Shown: positions 1-9,508, counted from the first letter of the stretch. The stretch is 64,000 bases of DNA from JAVBSC01 sp031547305 (GCA_031547305.1 JAVBSC010000058.1:1-64000); one strand, 5' to 3'. Numbers and translations: made by a program. The notes: a model not told the origin generated them from the letters alone.

Positions 1-501
1 GAAGTCATGCCGGAAGTCGAGGCCATTGCCTCGGAAAACGCCAAGGCCGCCGGCTGCGCGTTCAAGCGCACCAACTCCATGGAAGACGCCTTTGAAAACG
101 CCGACATCGTCTATCCCAAGAGCTGGGCGTCCTTCGCGGCCATGGAGCAGCGCTCCGAGCTGTATGAAAAGAACGATCATGACGGCATCAAGAAGCTGGA
201 AAAAGAGCTCCTGGCCCAGAACGCTAAATACAAGAAGTGGGAATGCACCGAAAAGCTTATGAAGAGCACCAACAAGGGCCAGGCCCTGTACATGCATTGC
301 CTGCCCGCGGACATCACCGGCGTTTCCTGCAAGGAAGGCGAAGTCGAAGCTTCCGTGTTCGACCGCTATCGGGTGCCCCTGTACCGCGAAGCCAGCTACA
401 AGCCCTATGTCATCGCGGCGATGATCCTGCTGGCCCGCAAGAATGACCCGGCCGACACCCTGCTGCGTCTGCTGGAAGCCGGAACTCCCAGAATAAAATA
501 A
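1..501 (+). CDS. ygeW: YgeW-type carbamoyltransferase, C-terminal part (5' end outside window)
   Basis: The reading frame is open from base 1, so only about the last 166 codons of a protein that is usually near 400 residues are visible. The segment MHCLPADITG is the HCLP phosphate/carbamoyl-binding loop of the aspartate/ornithine carbamoyltransferase fold, and the surrounding residues match the YgeW branch. YgeW proteins belong to purine/ureido-compound catabolic loci and are thought to act on a carbamoylated intermediate; the natural substrate is not settled. The next genes (hydA, ssnA, ygfK, permease, xdh) are the classical companions, which supports the assignment. The gene ends in TAA and is followed by a strong hairpin before hydA. 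A plain ornithine carbamoyltransferase is less likely given the neighbours. Confidence 0.85.
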   Translation, partial: EVMPEVEAIASENAKAAGCAFKRTNSMEDAFENADIVYPKSWASFAAMEQRSELYEKNDHDGIKKLEKELLAQNAKYKKWECTEKLMKSTNKGQALYMHCLPADITGVSCKEGEVEASVFDRYRVPLYREASYKPYVIAAMILLARKNDPADTLLRLLEAGTPRIK

Positions 502-510
502 CCGGATTCC

Positions 511-551
511 CTGTCCCCGGCCAAAGGCGGCGCGCCTCTGGCCGGGGACAG
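511..551 (+). terminator. Long hairpin between ygeW and hydA
   Basis: A perfect 13-bp inverted repeat (511-523 with 539-551) encloses a second 5-bp stem (525-529 with 533-537), nine bases after the ygeW stop. No T-run follows, so it is not a textbook intrinsic terminator. It could be an mRNA-stabilising or processing stem that sets the ratio of ygeW to the downstream genes, or a Rho-assisted terminator. Confidence 0.45.
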
Positions 552-598
552 TTGCAAAGAGTGTTTTCTTCAGCCTTAACCTGCTTTAAGGATTCCTC

Positions 599-1978
599 AT
601 GAAGACCCTGATAACCGGCGGCATGGTGGTTACGCCCCATGAAGTTCTGCGGACGGATCTGCTGCTGGCGGAGGGCCGCGTCGCGGCCTTGGGGCGGGGG
701 TTGCCGGCCGAAGGCGCGGAAGTGCTGGACGCCTCCGGCTGCTTTGTGCTGCCGGGCGGTGTGGACGCGCATACGCATATCACTCTGGATATTGACGCCG
801 CTCGCGGACGCGACGTTTTTTACAGCGGCACCATCCCGGCCGCCCTGGGCGGGACCACCACCATTATCGATCACCTGGCCTTCAACTTCGTAGGACGGCC
901 GCTTTCCCGGCAGATCGAATTCTATCACAAGGAAGCCGACGGCGGGGCGGTTGTGGATTACGGCTTTCACGGCGTGGTCCAGCGGGCGGACAAGGAGACC
1001 ATGGAGTCTTTGGATTGCCTGGCCGCGGCCGGGTACACCAGTTGCAAGGCCTACATGACCTATGATTTCCGTCTGGATGACGAAGACTTGTACCGCCTGC
1101 TCTGCCGCACGCGCCAACTTGGCATGGTGCTTGCCGCGCACGCGGAAAATCACGAAGGCATCGCGGCCCTGCGCTCAAAATTCAAGGCCGAGGGCAAGGG
1201 CGATCCCGTCTGGCACGCCAAAAGCCGGCCGGTCGAATGCGAGGCCGAAGCCGTGCGCCGGTTGCTCAAACTGGCCAGGCGCGCCGGCGACGCCCCGGTT
1301 TACGTGGTGCATCTTTCCACGGCCCTGGGCCTGGAAGAAATCAAAAAAGCCAGAGCCGCCGGGCAAAAGCATATTTTTGCGGAAACCTGCACGCAATATC
1401 TTACTCTGACCGAGGAAAAATACGCGGATCCCCTGGAGGGCCTGCGTTACATCATGTCGCCGCCCCTGCGTACGCAAGCGGATGTGGCGGCGCTCTGGCA
1501 GGGCCTTAAGGACGGCGACATCCAGGTTGTGGCCACGGATCACTGCGCCTTCACCCTGGGGCAAAAGCGGCGCGGCCTGCATGACTTTACCGCCTGCCCA
1601 GGCGGAGCGCCGGGACTGGAAGAGCGCATGCCGGTCATGTTTTCCGAAGGCGTGGCCAAAGGCCGCTTGAATATCCGCGCCTATGCGGACCTGTGCTGCG
1701 CCAATCCGGCCCGGATTTTCGGCCTTTACCCACGCAAGGGCGCGCTTTTGCCAGGTTCCGACGCCGACGTGCTCGTTTTGAACCCGGAGCCGGAACGCAG
1801 GCTGGTTGTTGACACGCTGCACGGCCCTTCCGATTATTCTCCGTATGCCGGCATGAACCTGCGCGGCCGCATTGAGGCGGTATTTTTGCGCGGCCGGCTC
1901 GTGGCCAGGGGCAATGTTTTTTTAGGCGGCCGAGGCGCAGGATGCTTCATGGCCCGGAGGCGCGGCATGTTGGACTGA
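599..1978 (+). CDS. hydA: Dihydropyrimidinase/hydantoinase-type amidohydrolase
   Basis: A 459-residue cytoplasmic cyclic amidohydrolase. The dinuclear metal site is readable: H58 and H60 (DAHTH), the lysine carboxylated in this family at K150 (SCKAYM), H181 (AAHAEN), H238 (VVHLS) and D314 (ATDHC). In this family the enzyme opens hydantoin or dihydropyrimidine rings to N-carbamoyl amino acids. Next to ygeW, ssnA and ygfK it most likely opens a purine-derived ring, with the carbamoyl product passing to YgeW or a peptidase-like partner. The length fits the family. The ATG directly follows 'ggattcctc', so the ribosome site is modest. The exact substrate is inferred from context. Confidence 0.88.
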   Translation: MKTLITGGMVVTPHEVLRTDLLLAEGRVAALGRGLPAEGAEVLDASGCFVLPGGVDAHTHITLDIDAARGRDVFYSGTIPAALGGTTTIIDHLAFNFVGRPLSRQIEFYHKEADGGAVVDYGFHGVVQRADKETMESLDCLAAAGYTSCKAYMTYDFRLDDEDLYRLLCRTRQLGMVLAAHAENHEGIAALRSKFKAEGKGDPVWHAKSRPVECEAEAVRRLLKLARRAGDAPVYVVHLSTALGLEEIKKARAAGQKHIFAETCTQYLTLTEEKYADPLEGLRYIMSPPLRTQADVAALWQGLKDGDIQVVATDHCAFTLGQKRRGLHDFTACPGGAPGLEERMPVMFSEGVAKGRLNIRAYADLCCANPARIFGLYPRKGALLPGSDADVLVLNPEPERRLVVDTLHGPSDYSPYAGMNLRGRIEAVFLRGRLVARGNVFLGGRGAGCFMARRRGMLD

Positions 1979-2056
1979 ACCCGGGGCGTTGAGGCCCCGA
2001 ACGTCCGGAGCGGGAGCGTAACCCAAACGGTTTCGCAAAGGACAAGGAGAAGCGTT

Positions 2057-3331
2057 ATGCTCTATTTAAGGAACGCGCGGTACATGGATGCCGCCACCTT
2101 TGCGCTGAGTGCCGGCAATCTGGCTGTGGAAGCCGGCCCAGGCGGCGCGGTCCGTCAGATTGCGGATATCCCATCGTTTTCCGAACAAAAGCCCGGCGAC
2201 CGGGTCATTGATTGCCAGGGCCGCCTGGTCACCCGCGCCTTTGCCTGCGGGCACCACCACATTTATTCCGCCTTGTCGCGCGGCATGCCCCCGGCTCCCA
2301 AAGCCCCGTCCAATTTTGCGGAAGTTCTGGAACTCATCTGGTGGCGGCTGGACAAATGCCTGGACCGGGACATGACTTTTGCCTCCTCCCTGGCCGCCGG
2401 TCTGCACATGGCCAAAAACGGCGTGGCCTTCTGCATCGATCACCATGCCGCGCCGCATTCCGTGGACGGGAGCCTTTCCGTCATCGCCGAAGCCTTTGAC
2501 CGCATCGGCATCAGCCATCTGCTCTGCTACGAAACCTCCTGCCGCGACGGCGAGGAGATCGCCCAAAAAGGCCTGGCCGAGCACGAGCGCTACTTCAAGG
2601 CCGGCGGCAAGGGCCATGTGGGCCTGCACGCCTCCTTCACCGTGAGCGACGCGGTCCTGGGGGCCGCTGTGGACCTGGCCCGCAAGTACGACACCGGCCT
2701 GCACATCCATGTGGCCGAAGCCAGGTCCGATCAGGATCACTGTCTGGCCACTCACGGCAAGACCGTGGTCCGACGTCTCAAGGACTTTGGCGCTTTGGAT
2801 CTGCCCAAAACCATTCTGGGCCATTGCGTGCATGTCAGCGAAGAAGACAAGAAGCTCCTGGCCGCATCGCCCTGCTGGATCGTCCAGAACGTGGAATCCA
2901 ACCTGAACAACAACGTGGGCCTGGCCGGCTACGGCTATCACAAAAACGTCATGCTGGGCACGGACGGCATGCATTCCGACATGATCCGCTCCGCCCAGTC
3001 CGCCTATTTTTCCGGCATCGGCGTGGAGGGACTGTCCTGCGCCGGCGCTTACGAACGCCTGCGCGCCGCGCACCGCCACACCGCGCTCTTCGGCCCCTGC
3101 GGCGACGCGGCCAACAACCTGGTTATTCTGGACTACGACACCCCCACCCCTCTTCTCCAAAATAACGCCCTGGGCCATTTCTTCTACGGCCTGGACGCCA
3201 AGCACGTGCATACCACCATCAGCCAGGGCCGCCCCATTGTGGAAAACGGCCGCCTCACCTCCTGCGACGAGGCCGAAATTTTAGGCTTCGCCAAAGAACA
3301 GGCCAGAAGGTTGTGGGAAAAGTTGGGGTAA
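2057..3331 (+). CDS. ssnA: SsnA-type aminohydrolase (amidohydrolase superfamily)
   Basis: A 424-residue metal-dependent aminohydrolase of the SsnA family, related to cytosine/guanine deaminases and chlorohydrolases. The HxH metal motif lies in CGHHHIYS (H66-H68), followed by LHIHVAE, LGHCVHVSEED and the catalytic-metal aspartate in GTDGMHSD (D303). SsnA proteins occur with selenium-dependent molybdenum hydroxylases and are presumed to deaminate or hydrolyse a purine-derived ring; direct biochemistry is thin. A good ribosome site (AAGGAG) precedes the ATG. It follows hydA by 78 bases and precedes ygfK by 67, consistent with one transcript. Confidence 0.85.
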   Translation: MLYLRNARYMDAATFALSAGNLAVEAGPGGAVRQIADIPSFSEQKPGDRVIDCQGRLVTRAFACGHHHIYSALSRGMPPAPKAPSNFAEVLELIWWRLDKCLDRDMTFASSLAAGLHMAKNGVAFCIDHHAAPHSVDGSLSVIAEAFDRIGISHLLCYETSCRDGEEIAQKGLAEHERYFKAGGKGHVGLHASFTVSDAVLGAAVDLARKYDTGLHIHVAEARSDQDHCLATHGKTVVRRLKDFGALDLPKTILGHCVHVSEEDKKLLAASPCWIVQNVESNLNNNVGLAGYGYHKNVMLGTDGMHSDMIRSAQSAYFSGIGVEGLSCAGAYERLRAAHRHTALFGPCGDAANNLVILDYDTPTPLLQNNALGHFFYGLDAKHVHTTISQGRPIVENGRLTSCDEAEILGFAKEQARRLWEKLG

Positions 3332-3398
3332 AAGGGAAAAGCCTCACAATGTCAGGATGTTTTGGGTGTGTAACCACTGAATATATAGGGGAACAAGA

Positions 3399-5318
3399 AT
3401 GGCTGGCGATCATATGTACGGAATGGATGCGGAACGTTTGTTGAGCTGGATCTTGAAGGATCTGGAAAACGGTTCAGCCCTTGGCCTGGCCAAGGATTTG
3501 TTTTTTGTCCCGCGCAAAGATGATCCCTTCAGGATGCGGCGCTACGGCGTGACTTTGGAAACTCCGCTCGGCGTCGCGGCCGGCCCGCACACCCAGATGG
3601 CCCAGAACCTGGTGGCCGCCTGGCTCGCCGGGGCCAGGTACATGGAACTGAAGACCGTACAGGTGCTGGATCAAATCACCGTGACCAAGCCCTGCATCGA
3701 CATGGCGGATGAGGGCTACAACTGTGAATGGTCCCAGGAGTTGACCCTGGACGGCAGTTACCAGGAATATCTGAAAGCCTGGGTCATTTTGCACATCCTG
3801 CACGATCTGCTGGGCGGCCCGGAAAAAGCGGACGGACCCGGCATGATCTTCAACATGAGCGCCGGCTACAGCATGGAAGGCATCCTGAGCCCAACCATGC
3901 GGCGCTTCCTGGACCGCATGATGAATGCGGAAACGGATGTGGAGGCGTTGAAGAAGCGGTTGGCCAGAGTCTACCCGCGCGCGGCCGAACTAAAAATCCC
4001 CGGCCGCATCAGCGACAACCTGACCATTTCCTGCATGCACGGCTGTCCGCCCCGGGAGGTGGAAAAAATCGCCCTGTATTTCATTGAAGGCCTGGGTTTG
4101 AATACCACATTGAAAATGAACCCGACCTTGCTGGGGGCGGGCCGGGTACGCGAAATCCTGAACAAAAACCTGGGTTTTTCTACGGAAGTGCCGGATTTGG
4201 CCTTTGAGCACGACATTCCCTATTCCGAGGCCCAGCGCATTATTAAAAGCTGTCTGGCCGCGGCCGCCAAAAAGGGCGTGGCCTTCGGCGTAAAGCTCAC
4301 CAACACGTTGGAGACCGTGAACAAGCTCCAGAACCTGCCGGATAACGAAAAAATGGTCTACATGAGCGGCCGGGCCCTGCATCCCATTTCCATCGCCCTG
4401 GCCGCCAGGCTGCAAAAGGATTTTGGCGGCGAACTGGATATGAGCTTCTGCGCCGGAGTGGACGCCCTGAACGTGGCCGATACCCTGGCCTGCGGCCTGG
4501 TCCCGGTCACCATCTGCTCGGATCTGCTCAAGCCCGGCGGCTACGGCCGCATGGCCCGATACTTTAAAAATCTGCGCGCGGCCATGGCTGAGTGCGGGGC
4601 GGCCAACCTGGAGGCTTTTGCCTGCGCCAGGGCCGGCATCAAAAATTACAAAGCGGCAGTGCAAAAAAATCTTGAGGCCTGCGACGCACTGGCGTCCGCG
4701 CCTGGTTCGCGCTACGCCAAAGCCGCCGGCAAAGCGCCGGCCAAAAAAGACTGGGAGCTGCGCGCCCTGGACTGCAAACGCTACTGCGGCATTTGCGTTT
4801 CCGTCTGCCCCAACCGGGCCTATGTCGCGTTGGAATCCGCCGAGCGCTCCTTCCCAGTACAGGAGGTCACTTTGGAAAACGGCCAGGCGCGCATCGTAAC
4901 CAAGGGCCGGGGCGGCATCTCCCAGCCCTGCCAGGTGCTTAACATAGGGGATTTCTGCAACGAGTGCGGCAACTGCGCGGCGTTCTGTCCATCCGCCGGC
5001 GCGCCGTACCGCGCCAAGAGGCGTTTGCATCTTTCCGAAACCTCCTTCAAAGCGGACTCCAACGGCTTTTTCCGCTACGCCCAAGGTCTGCTCAAGGGCA
5101 AGCGCCAGGGCGAGGAATGGACGCTGCGCCTGACGGATCAGGGCTATGTTTATGAGGATTCAGGGCTGCGCGCCAGGCTGGACAAAGAAAACCTGGCCGC
5201 TTTGGAAGTTGAATTGTTGGGTGGCCGCGCCGTCGCGTCTTTAAGCGGGGCGGTGGAAGCGGCTGTTTTTGCGGAACTCCTGGAAAACGTTTTTTTTCGG
5301 CGTTCCTTTGTTGAATGA
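3399..5318 (+). CDS. ygfK: YgfK-like redox protein lacking the central GltD-like flavin domain
   Basis: A 639-residue protein. Residues 1 to about 430 form the dihydroorotate-dehydrogenase-like barrel of YgfK (AAGPHTQMAQN, MHGCPP, LLKPGGYGRM). It then passes almost directly to a two-cluster ferredoxin-like module: C459-x3-C463-x2-C466-x3-C470 and C520-x2-C523-x2-C526-x3-C530. YgfK proteins usually run to about 1000 residues because a GltD-type FAD/NAD(P)H domain lies between these parts; it is absent here, with no frameshift visible. YgfK was annotated as a putative selenate reductase subunit but in purine clusters is thought to be an electron-transfer or reductase component. The missing domain implies a separate electron donor. 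ATG is preceded by 'aggggaacaag'. Confidence 0.85.
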   Translation: MAGDHMYGMDAERLLSWILKDLENGSALGLAKDLFFVPRKDDPFRMRRYGVTLETPLGVAAGPHTQMAQNLVAAWLAGARYMELKTVQVLDQITVTKPCIDMADEGYNCEWSQELTLDGSYQEYLKAWVILHILHDLLGGPEKADGPGMIFNMSAGYSMEGILSPTMRRFLDRMMNAETDVEALKKRLARVYPRAAELKIPGRISDNLTISCMHGCPPREVEKIALYFIEGLGLNTTLKMNPTLLGAGRVREILNKNLGFSTEVPDLAFEHDIPYSEAQRIIKSCLAAAAKKGVAFGVKLTNTLETVNKLQNLPDNEKMVYMSGRALHPISIALAARLQKDFGGELDMSFCAGVDALNVADTLACGLVPVTICSDLLKPGGYGRMARYFKNLRAAMAECGAANLEAFACARAGIKNYKAAVQKNLEACDALASAPGSRYAKAAGKAPAKKDWELRALDCKRYCGICVSVCPNRAYVALESAERSFPVQEVTLENGQARIVTKGRGGISQPCQVLNIGDFCNECGNCAAFCPSAGAPYRAKRRLHLSETSFKADSNGFFRYAQGLLKGKRQGEEWTLRLTDQGYVYEDSGLRARLDKENLAALEVELLGGRAVASLSGAVEAAVFAELLENVFFRRSFVE

Positions 5319-5457
5319 CAACCCTGGCCGGATCGGCGCAAGTTCCCGCAAGGTCCGGCCGGGCTTTTTGTGATTGTCCGGCCATGCCCGGCATGGCCCT
5401 CAGCCACGAGGAACGGACGTGGCGCGCAGCAATGTAATCGCCTCAGGAGCGAACTTT

Positions 5458-6909
5458 ATGTCAGATCCCCAACAACAGAGCCTTCCCAAAAGCGAACTTA
5501 TCTACTCCCTGGATTCCACGCCGCCATTCGGCACTACGCTCCTGGCCGCCATTCAGCACATTTTGGCCATGATCCTGGGGGTGATGACCCCGCCGGCCCT
5601 GGTGGCCGGAGCTTTGGGCGCGCCGGCGGAAGCCATAGCCTACTTGGTGAGCATGTCTTTGTTCTTTGCCGGAATAAGCATCTACGTGCAGGTGGTCCGG
5701 CCTTTCGGCATCGGTTCCGGCATGCTCAACGTGCAGGCCACTAGTTTCGCCTTCCCCAGCACGCTCATCGCCATTGGCCTGGCCTTCATAAAAAATCAGG
5801 GCATGACCTGGGAACAAAGCATCGCCACGCTCCAGGGCGTCTGCTTCGCCGGCTCCTTTATCCTGGTGATTGGGGCGTATACCATCCATTACCTGCGTAA
5901 AATCATCACCCACACCGTGGCCGGGGTGACCGTGCTGATGATCGGCGCCTCCCTGGTCAAGGTGGGGGCCGTGGACCTGGCCGGCGGATTTGCCGCCAAG
6001 GGCAGCGGCACCTATGGCGACCTGGACAATCTGGCCCTGGGCGCTCTGGTCATTCTGGCCGTGGTCACGGTCAACCGCTTCGGCAACCCCATCCTGCGCA
6101 TGTGCTCCCTGGTCATCGGCATGGGCGTCGGCTTCATTGTGGCCATAGCTTTGGGCAAGGTCCACTGGGCCATTCTGGGGGCGGATCGCAGTATGTTCAT
6201 GTACCCCGTGCCTTTCAAATTCGGCTTTTTCAGCTTTGACTGGCAGGCCTTCGCGGTGCTCTCCTTCATCTTCCTGGTGCTGATTATCGAGGCCATCGGC
6301 GACATCACGGCCACGGCCTCGGTTTCCGAGCAGCCCACGCGCGGCCGCCTGTACCGTTCCAGACTCAAAGGCGGCATTTTGTGCGGCGGCGTATTCAGCG
6401 CCATCGGCGCGATTTTCGGCTGCTTCCCCATGGTCACCTTTGCCCAGAACAACGGGGTCATCCAGCTTTCCGGCGTGGCCAGCCGCAAGGTCGGCCGTTT
6501 TTGCGGCGCGCTCTTTGTGCTTTTCGCCATATTTCCCTTTGTGGTGGTAATCTTTGAACTGCTGCCCAGGCCGGTGCTGGGCGGCGCTCTGGTGATGCTT
6601 TTCGGCACTATAGCCACCTCCGGCATCCGCATCCTGGCGGAAAACGGCGTGAACCGGCGTGAAAGCATCGTCATCGCCGCTTCCATCGGGGTGGGTCTGG
6701 TTTCTATGCTCACGCCGGAAGTTTTTGCCAAAATGTCCCCGGTGTTCCAGATTTTCTTTGATTCACCCGTTGTTTCCGGCGGAGTCACCGCCATGATTGT
6801 GCACCAGATCCTGCCCAAGGATCCCGCCGCCCAGCACGACGAGGATGAAGAAGAGGAACCTTTGCAGGAGTTCTTCATTCCGGGTGGGGCTGAGAATAAC
6901 GCGCGTTAG
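5458..6909 (+). CDS. NCS2 (NAT) family purine permease, urate/xanthine type
   Basis: A 483-residue integral membrane transporter of the nucleobase-cation symporter-2 family. Hydrophobic helices fill nearly the whole length, the helix-1 QH motif is present (AAIQHILAM), and the family signature reads QNNGVIQLSG from Q330, with Ser where many members have Thr. The pattern is closest to the YgfU/UacT urate group. I set the start at 5458 because AGGAG lies eight bases upstream; an in-frame ATG at 5374 has no comparable site. The C-terminal tail is strongly acidic. Its place between ygfK and xdh argues for uptake of urate or xanthine feeding the pathway, probably by proton symport. Confidence 0.88.
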   Translation: MSDPQQQSLPKSELIYSLDSTPPFGTTLLAAIQHILAMILGVMTPPALVAGALGAPAEAIAYLVSMSLFFAGISIYVQVVRPFGIGSGMLNVQATSFAFPSTLIAIGLAFIKNQGMTWEQSIATLQGVCFAGSFILVIGAYTIHYLRKIITHTVAGVTVLMIGASLVKVGAVDLAGGFAAKGSGTYGDLDNLALGALVILAVVTVNRFGNPILRMCSLVIGMGVGFIVAIALGKVHWAILGADRSMFMYPVPFKFGFFSFDWQAFAVLSFIFLVLIIEAIGDITATASVSEQPTRGRLYRSRLKGGILCGGVFSAIGAIFGCFPMVTFAQNNGVIQLSGVASRKVGRFCGALFVLFAIFPFVVVIFELLPRPVLGGALVMLFGTIATSGIRILAENGVNRRESIVIAASIGVGLVSMLTPEVFAKMSPVFQIFFDSPVVSGGVTAMIVHQILPKDPAAQHDEDEEEEPLQEFFIPGGAENNAR

Positions 6910-6940
6910 TATTTATTTCTGAAATATTGAGGTAAGAGCC

Positions 6941-9508
6941 ATGATCGAATTCACAGTGAACGGAAAACCGGTCCGGACGGCGAATGAAGACCAGAAGCTG
7001 CTGTCCTTCCTGCGCGAGGAGTTGCGCCTGACCTCGGTCAAGGAAGGCTGCTCCGAAGGCGCCTGCGGCACCTGCACGGTGCTGGTGGACGGCAAAAAGG
7101 TCAAAGCCTGCGTGCCCAGGCTGGGCAAATTGGACGGCAAGTCAGTAATCACCGTGGAAGGCCTGTCTCAAAGAGAAAAAGACGTCTACAGCCATGCCTT
7201 TGCCGAAGCCGGGGCCGTGCAATGCGGATTTTGCATCCCCGGCATGGTCATTGCCGCCAAAAGCCTGCTGGACGCCAATGCCAACCCGACCAGGGCCGAG
7301 GTTAAGGAAGCCATTCGTGGCAACATCTGCCGCTGCACCGGATACGTGAAAATTGAGGAGGCCATTCTGCAGGCTGCGGAGTTTTTCCGCAACAACCTGC
7401 CTGTGCCAGGGCCGGAAAAATCCGGCCGGCTCGGCGCGCCGGTGAAGCGCGTGGACGCTGTGGAAAAAGTCCTGGGCGCCGGGGAATTCGCCGACGATGT
7501 GACCCTGCCCGGCCTGATCCACGCCAAGGCCCTGCGCGCCAGATTCCCGCGCGCCAGGGTGAACAGAATAGACCTGTCCAAGGCGGAAAAGCACCCGGAC
7601 TGCGTGCGCATTCTTACGGCCAAAGATGTGCCCTTCAACAAGACCGGCCATCTGGTGGTGGACTGGGACGTCATGATTGCGGAGGGAGGCGTAACCCGCT
7701 ACCTTGGCGACGCCATCGCCCTGGTGGCCGCAAACAAACGGGAGAGCCTGGACGAAATCCTGGCCCTGATCGAGGTGGACTATACCGAGCTGACGCCTGT
7801 GACTTCGCCTATGGACGCCCTTAAAGGCGACGCCCCGCTCATCCACCCCGGCGGCAACCTGCTGCGCCGGGAAAGGCTCCAACGCGGCAACGTGGATGCG
7901 GCCCTAAAGAACTCCAGGTACGTGATCACCCGCAAGTACAAGACCCCTTTTACGGATCACGCTTTTATGGAGCCGGAATGCGCCGTGGCCCTGCCGGACG
8001 GCGACGGCCTGCTGCTCTATACCGGCGGGCAGTCCGTGTATGACGACCGCCGCGAGGTGGCTCGCATGCTCCAACTTCCCCAGGAAAAGGTTAGGGTGAT
8101 CACCAAGCTGGTGGGCGGCGGCTTTGGAGGCAAGGAAGACATGAGCGTGCAGCACCACGCCGCCCTAATGGCCTGGCACACCCGAAAGCCGGTCAAAGTG
8201 CGCCTCAGCCGCCAGGAAAGCCTGATCGCGCACACCAAGCGCCACGCCATGGACATGGAATTCACCACGGCCTGCGACGAAAACGGCAAGCTCACGGCTG
8301 TTCGGGCCGTGCTTATCTCCGACACCGGCGCTTACGCCTCCCTGGGCGGACCGGTGCTCCAACGCGCCTGTACCCACGCGGCCGGACCTTACGTCTGCCC
8401 CAATGTGGACGTTCTGGGCATGGCCGTGTACACCAACAATGTGGTGGGCGGCGCGTTCCGCGGCTTTGGCGTCACCCAAAGCTGCTTTGCCATGGAATTG
8501 AACCTTAGCCTGCTGGCCGAAGCGGCCGGCTTGAGCGCCTGGGAAATTAGGCATCGCAACGCGGTACGCCCAGGCCAGGAATTGCCCAACGGCCAGATTG
8601 CCGCCTCTGACTGCTGCATTGCTGAATGCCTGGAGGCGGTCAAGGACGCCTATGAATCCAGTCCCCGCGCGGGAATTGCCTGCGCTCTGAAAAACAGCGG
8701 CCTGGGCATGGCCGTGCCGGACGCCGGCCGCTGCATCCTGAGCGTGGAAAAAGGCCTGGTGCACGTGCGCACCTCCGCCGCCTGCATGGGCCAGGGACTG
8801 GCCACCATGTGCCTGCACATGGTCTGCCAGGCCACCGGCCTGGCTCCGGAACTCGTCCTGCACGAGCCGGCCGATACCGTGCGCACCCCGGATTCCGGCA
8901 CCAGCACCGCTTCCCGCCAGACCGTGCTCTCCGGCGAGGCCACCCGCCTGGCCGCGGAAAAGCTGGCGGCCGAACTGAACGCCGGCAAGACCCTGGACTC
9001 CCTGGAGGGCCAGGAGTTTTACGGCGAATGCATGCCGCCCACAGATCCCCTTGGCTCGCCAAAGGCCAACCCGGTCAGCCACGTCAACTACAGCTACTGC
9101 GCCCAAGTGATCATTCTGGGCGAAGACGGCAAGGTGGAAAAGGTCGTCTCCGGCTTTGACGTGGGTACGCCCGTCAACGTCAAAAGCCTGGAAGGCCAGA
9201 TCGAGGGCGGCATCGTCATGGGCCTGGGCTACGGTCTGACCGAGGACTTCCCCATGGAGAACGGCTACCCAAAAGTCAAGTACGGCACCCTGGGTCTGAT
9301 GCGCGCCACGGACGTTCCGGCCATAGAAACCCGCCTGGTCAGCCATAACCGGGAAAAAATGCCTTACGCTTACGGAGCCAAAGGCGTTGGCGAACTCTGC
9401 GCCATTCCCGCCCCCCCGGCCTGCGCCCACGCCTACTACCGCCTGGACGGCAAAATTCGGACAGTCCTGCCGCTCAAAGGCACGCCTTATAAGAAAGACA
9501 AAGAATAA
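6941..9508 (+). CDS. xdh: Selenium-dependent-type xanthine dehydrogenase, fused Fe-S and Mo subunits
   Basis: An 855-residue molybdenum hydroxylase. The N-terminal domain binds two [2Fe-2S] clusters: C37, C42, C45 and C57, then C95, C98, C130 and C132. A short linker leads to the molybdopterin domain (GGGFGGKED, GGAFRGFG), ending with the catalytic glutamate in GAKGVGELC. The fused layout without a FAD domain, and the neighbours ssnA, ygfK and ygeW, match the family described as selenium-dependent xanthine dehydrogenase, where selenium is a labile cofactor ligand rather than selenocysteine. No in-frame TGA is used. It should hydroxylate xanthine/hypoxanthine or run in reverse on urate. No FAD subunit gene is visible. 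Selenium dependence is inferred from family and context. Confidence 0.87.
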   Translation: MIEFTVNGKPVRTANEDQKLLSFLREELRLTSVKEGCSEGACGTCTVLVDGKKVKACVPRLGKLDGKSVITVEGLSQREKDVYSHAFAEAGAVQCGFCIPGMVIAAKSLLDANANPTRAEVKEAIRGNICRCTGYVKIEEAILQAAEFFRNNLPVPGPEKSGRLGAPVKRVDAVEKVLGAGEFADDVTLPGLIHAKALRARFPRARVNRIDLSKAEKHPDCVRILTAKDVPFNKTGHLVVDWDVMIAEGGVTRYLGDAIALVAANKRESLDEILALIEVDYTELTPVTSPMDALKGDAPLIHPGGNLLRRERLQRGNVDAALKNSRYVITRKYKTPFTDHAFMEPECAVALPDGDGLLLYTGGQSVYDDRREVARMLQLPQEKVRVITKLVGGGFGGKEDMSVQHHAALMAWHTRKPVKVRLSRQESLIAHTKRHAMDMEFTTACDENGKLTAVRAVLISDTGAYASLGGPVLQRACTHAAGPYVCPNVDVLGMAVYTNNVVGGAFRGFGVTQSCFAMELNLSLLAEAAGLSAWEIRHRNAVRPGQELPNGQIAASDCCIAECLEAVKDAYESSPRAGIACALKNSGLGMAVPDAGRCILSVEKGLVHVRTSAACMGQGLATMCLHMVCQATGLAPELVLHEPADTVRTPDSGTSTASRQTVLSGEATRLAAEKLAAELNAGKTLDSLEGQEFYGECMPPTDPLGSPKANPVSHVNYSYCAQVIILGEDGKVEKVVSGFDVGTPVNVKSLEGQIEGGIVMGLGYGLTEDFPMENGYPKVKYGTLGLMRATDVPAIETRLVSHNREKMPYAYGAKGVGELCAIPAPPACAHAYYRLDGKIRTVLPLKGTPYKKDKE

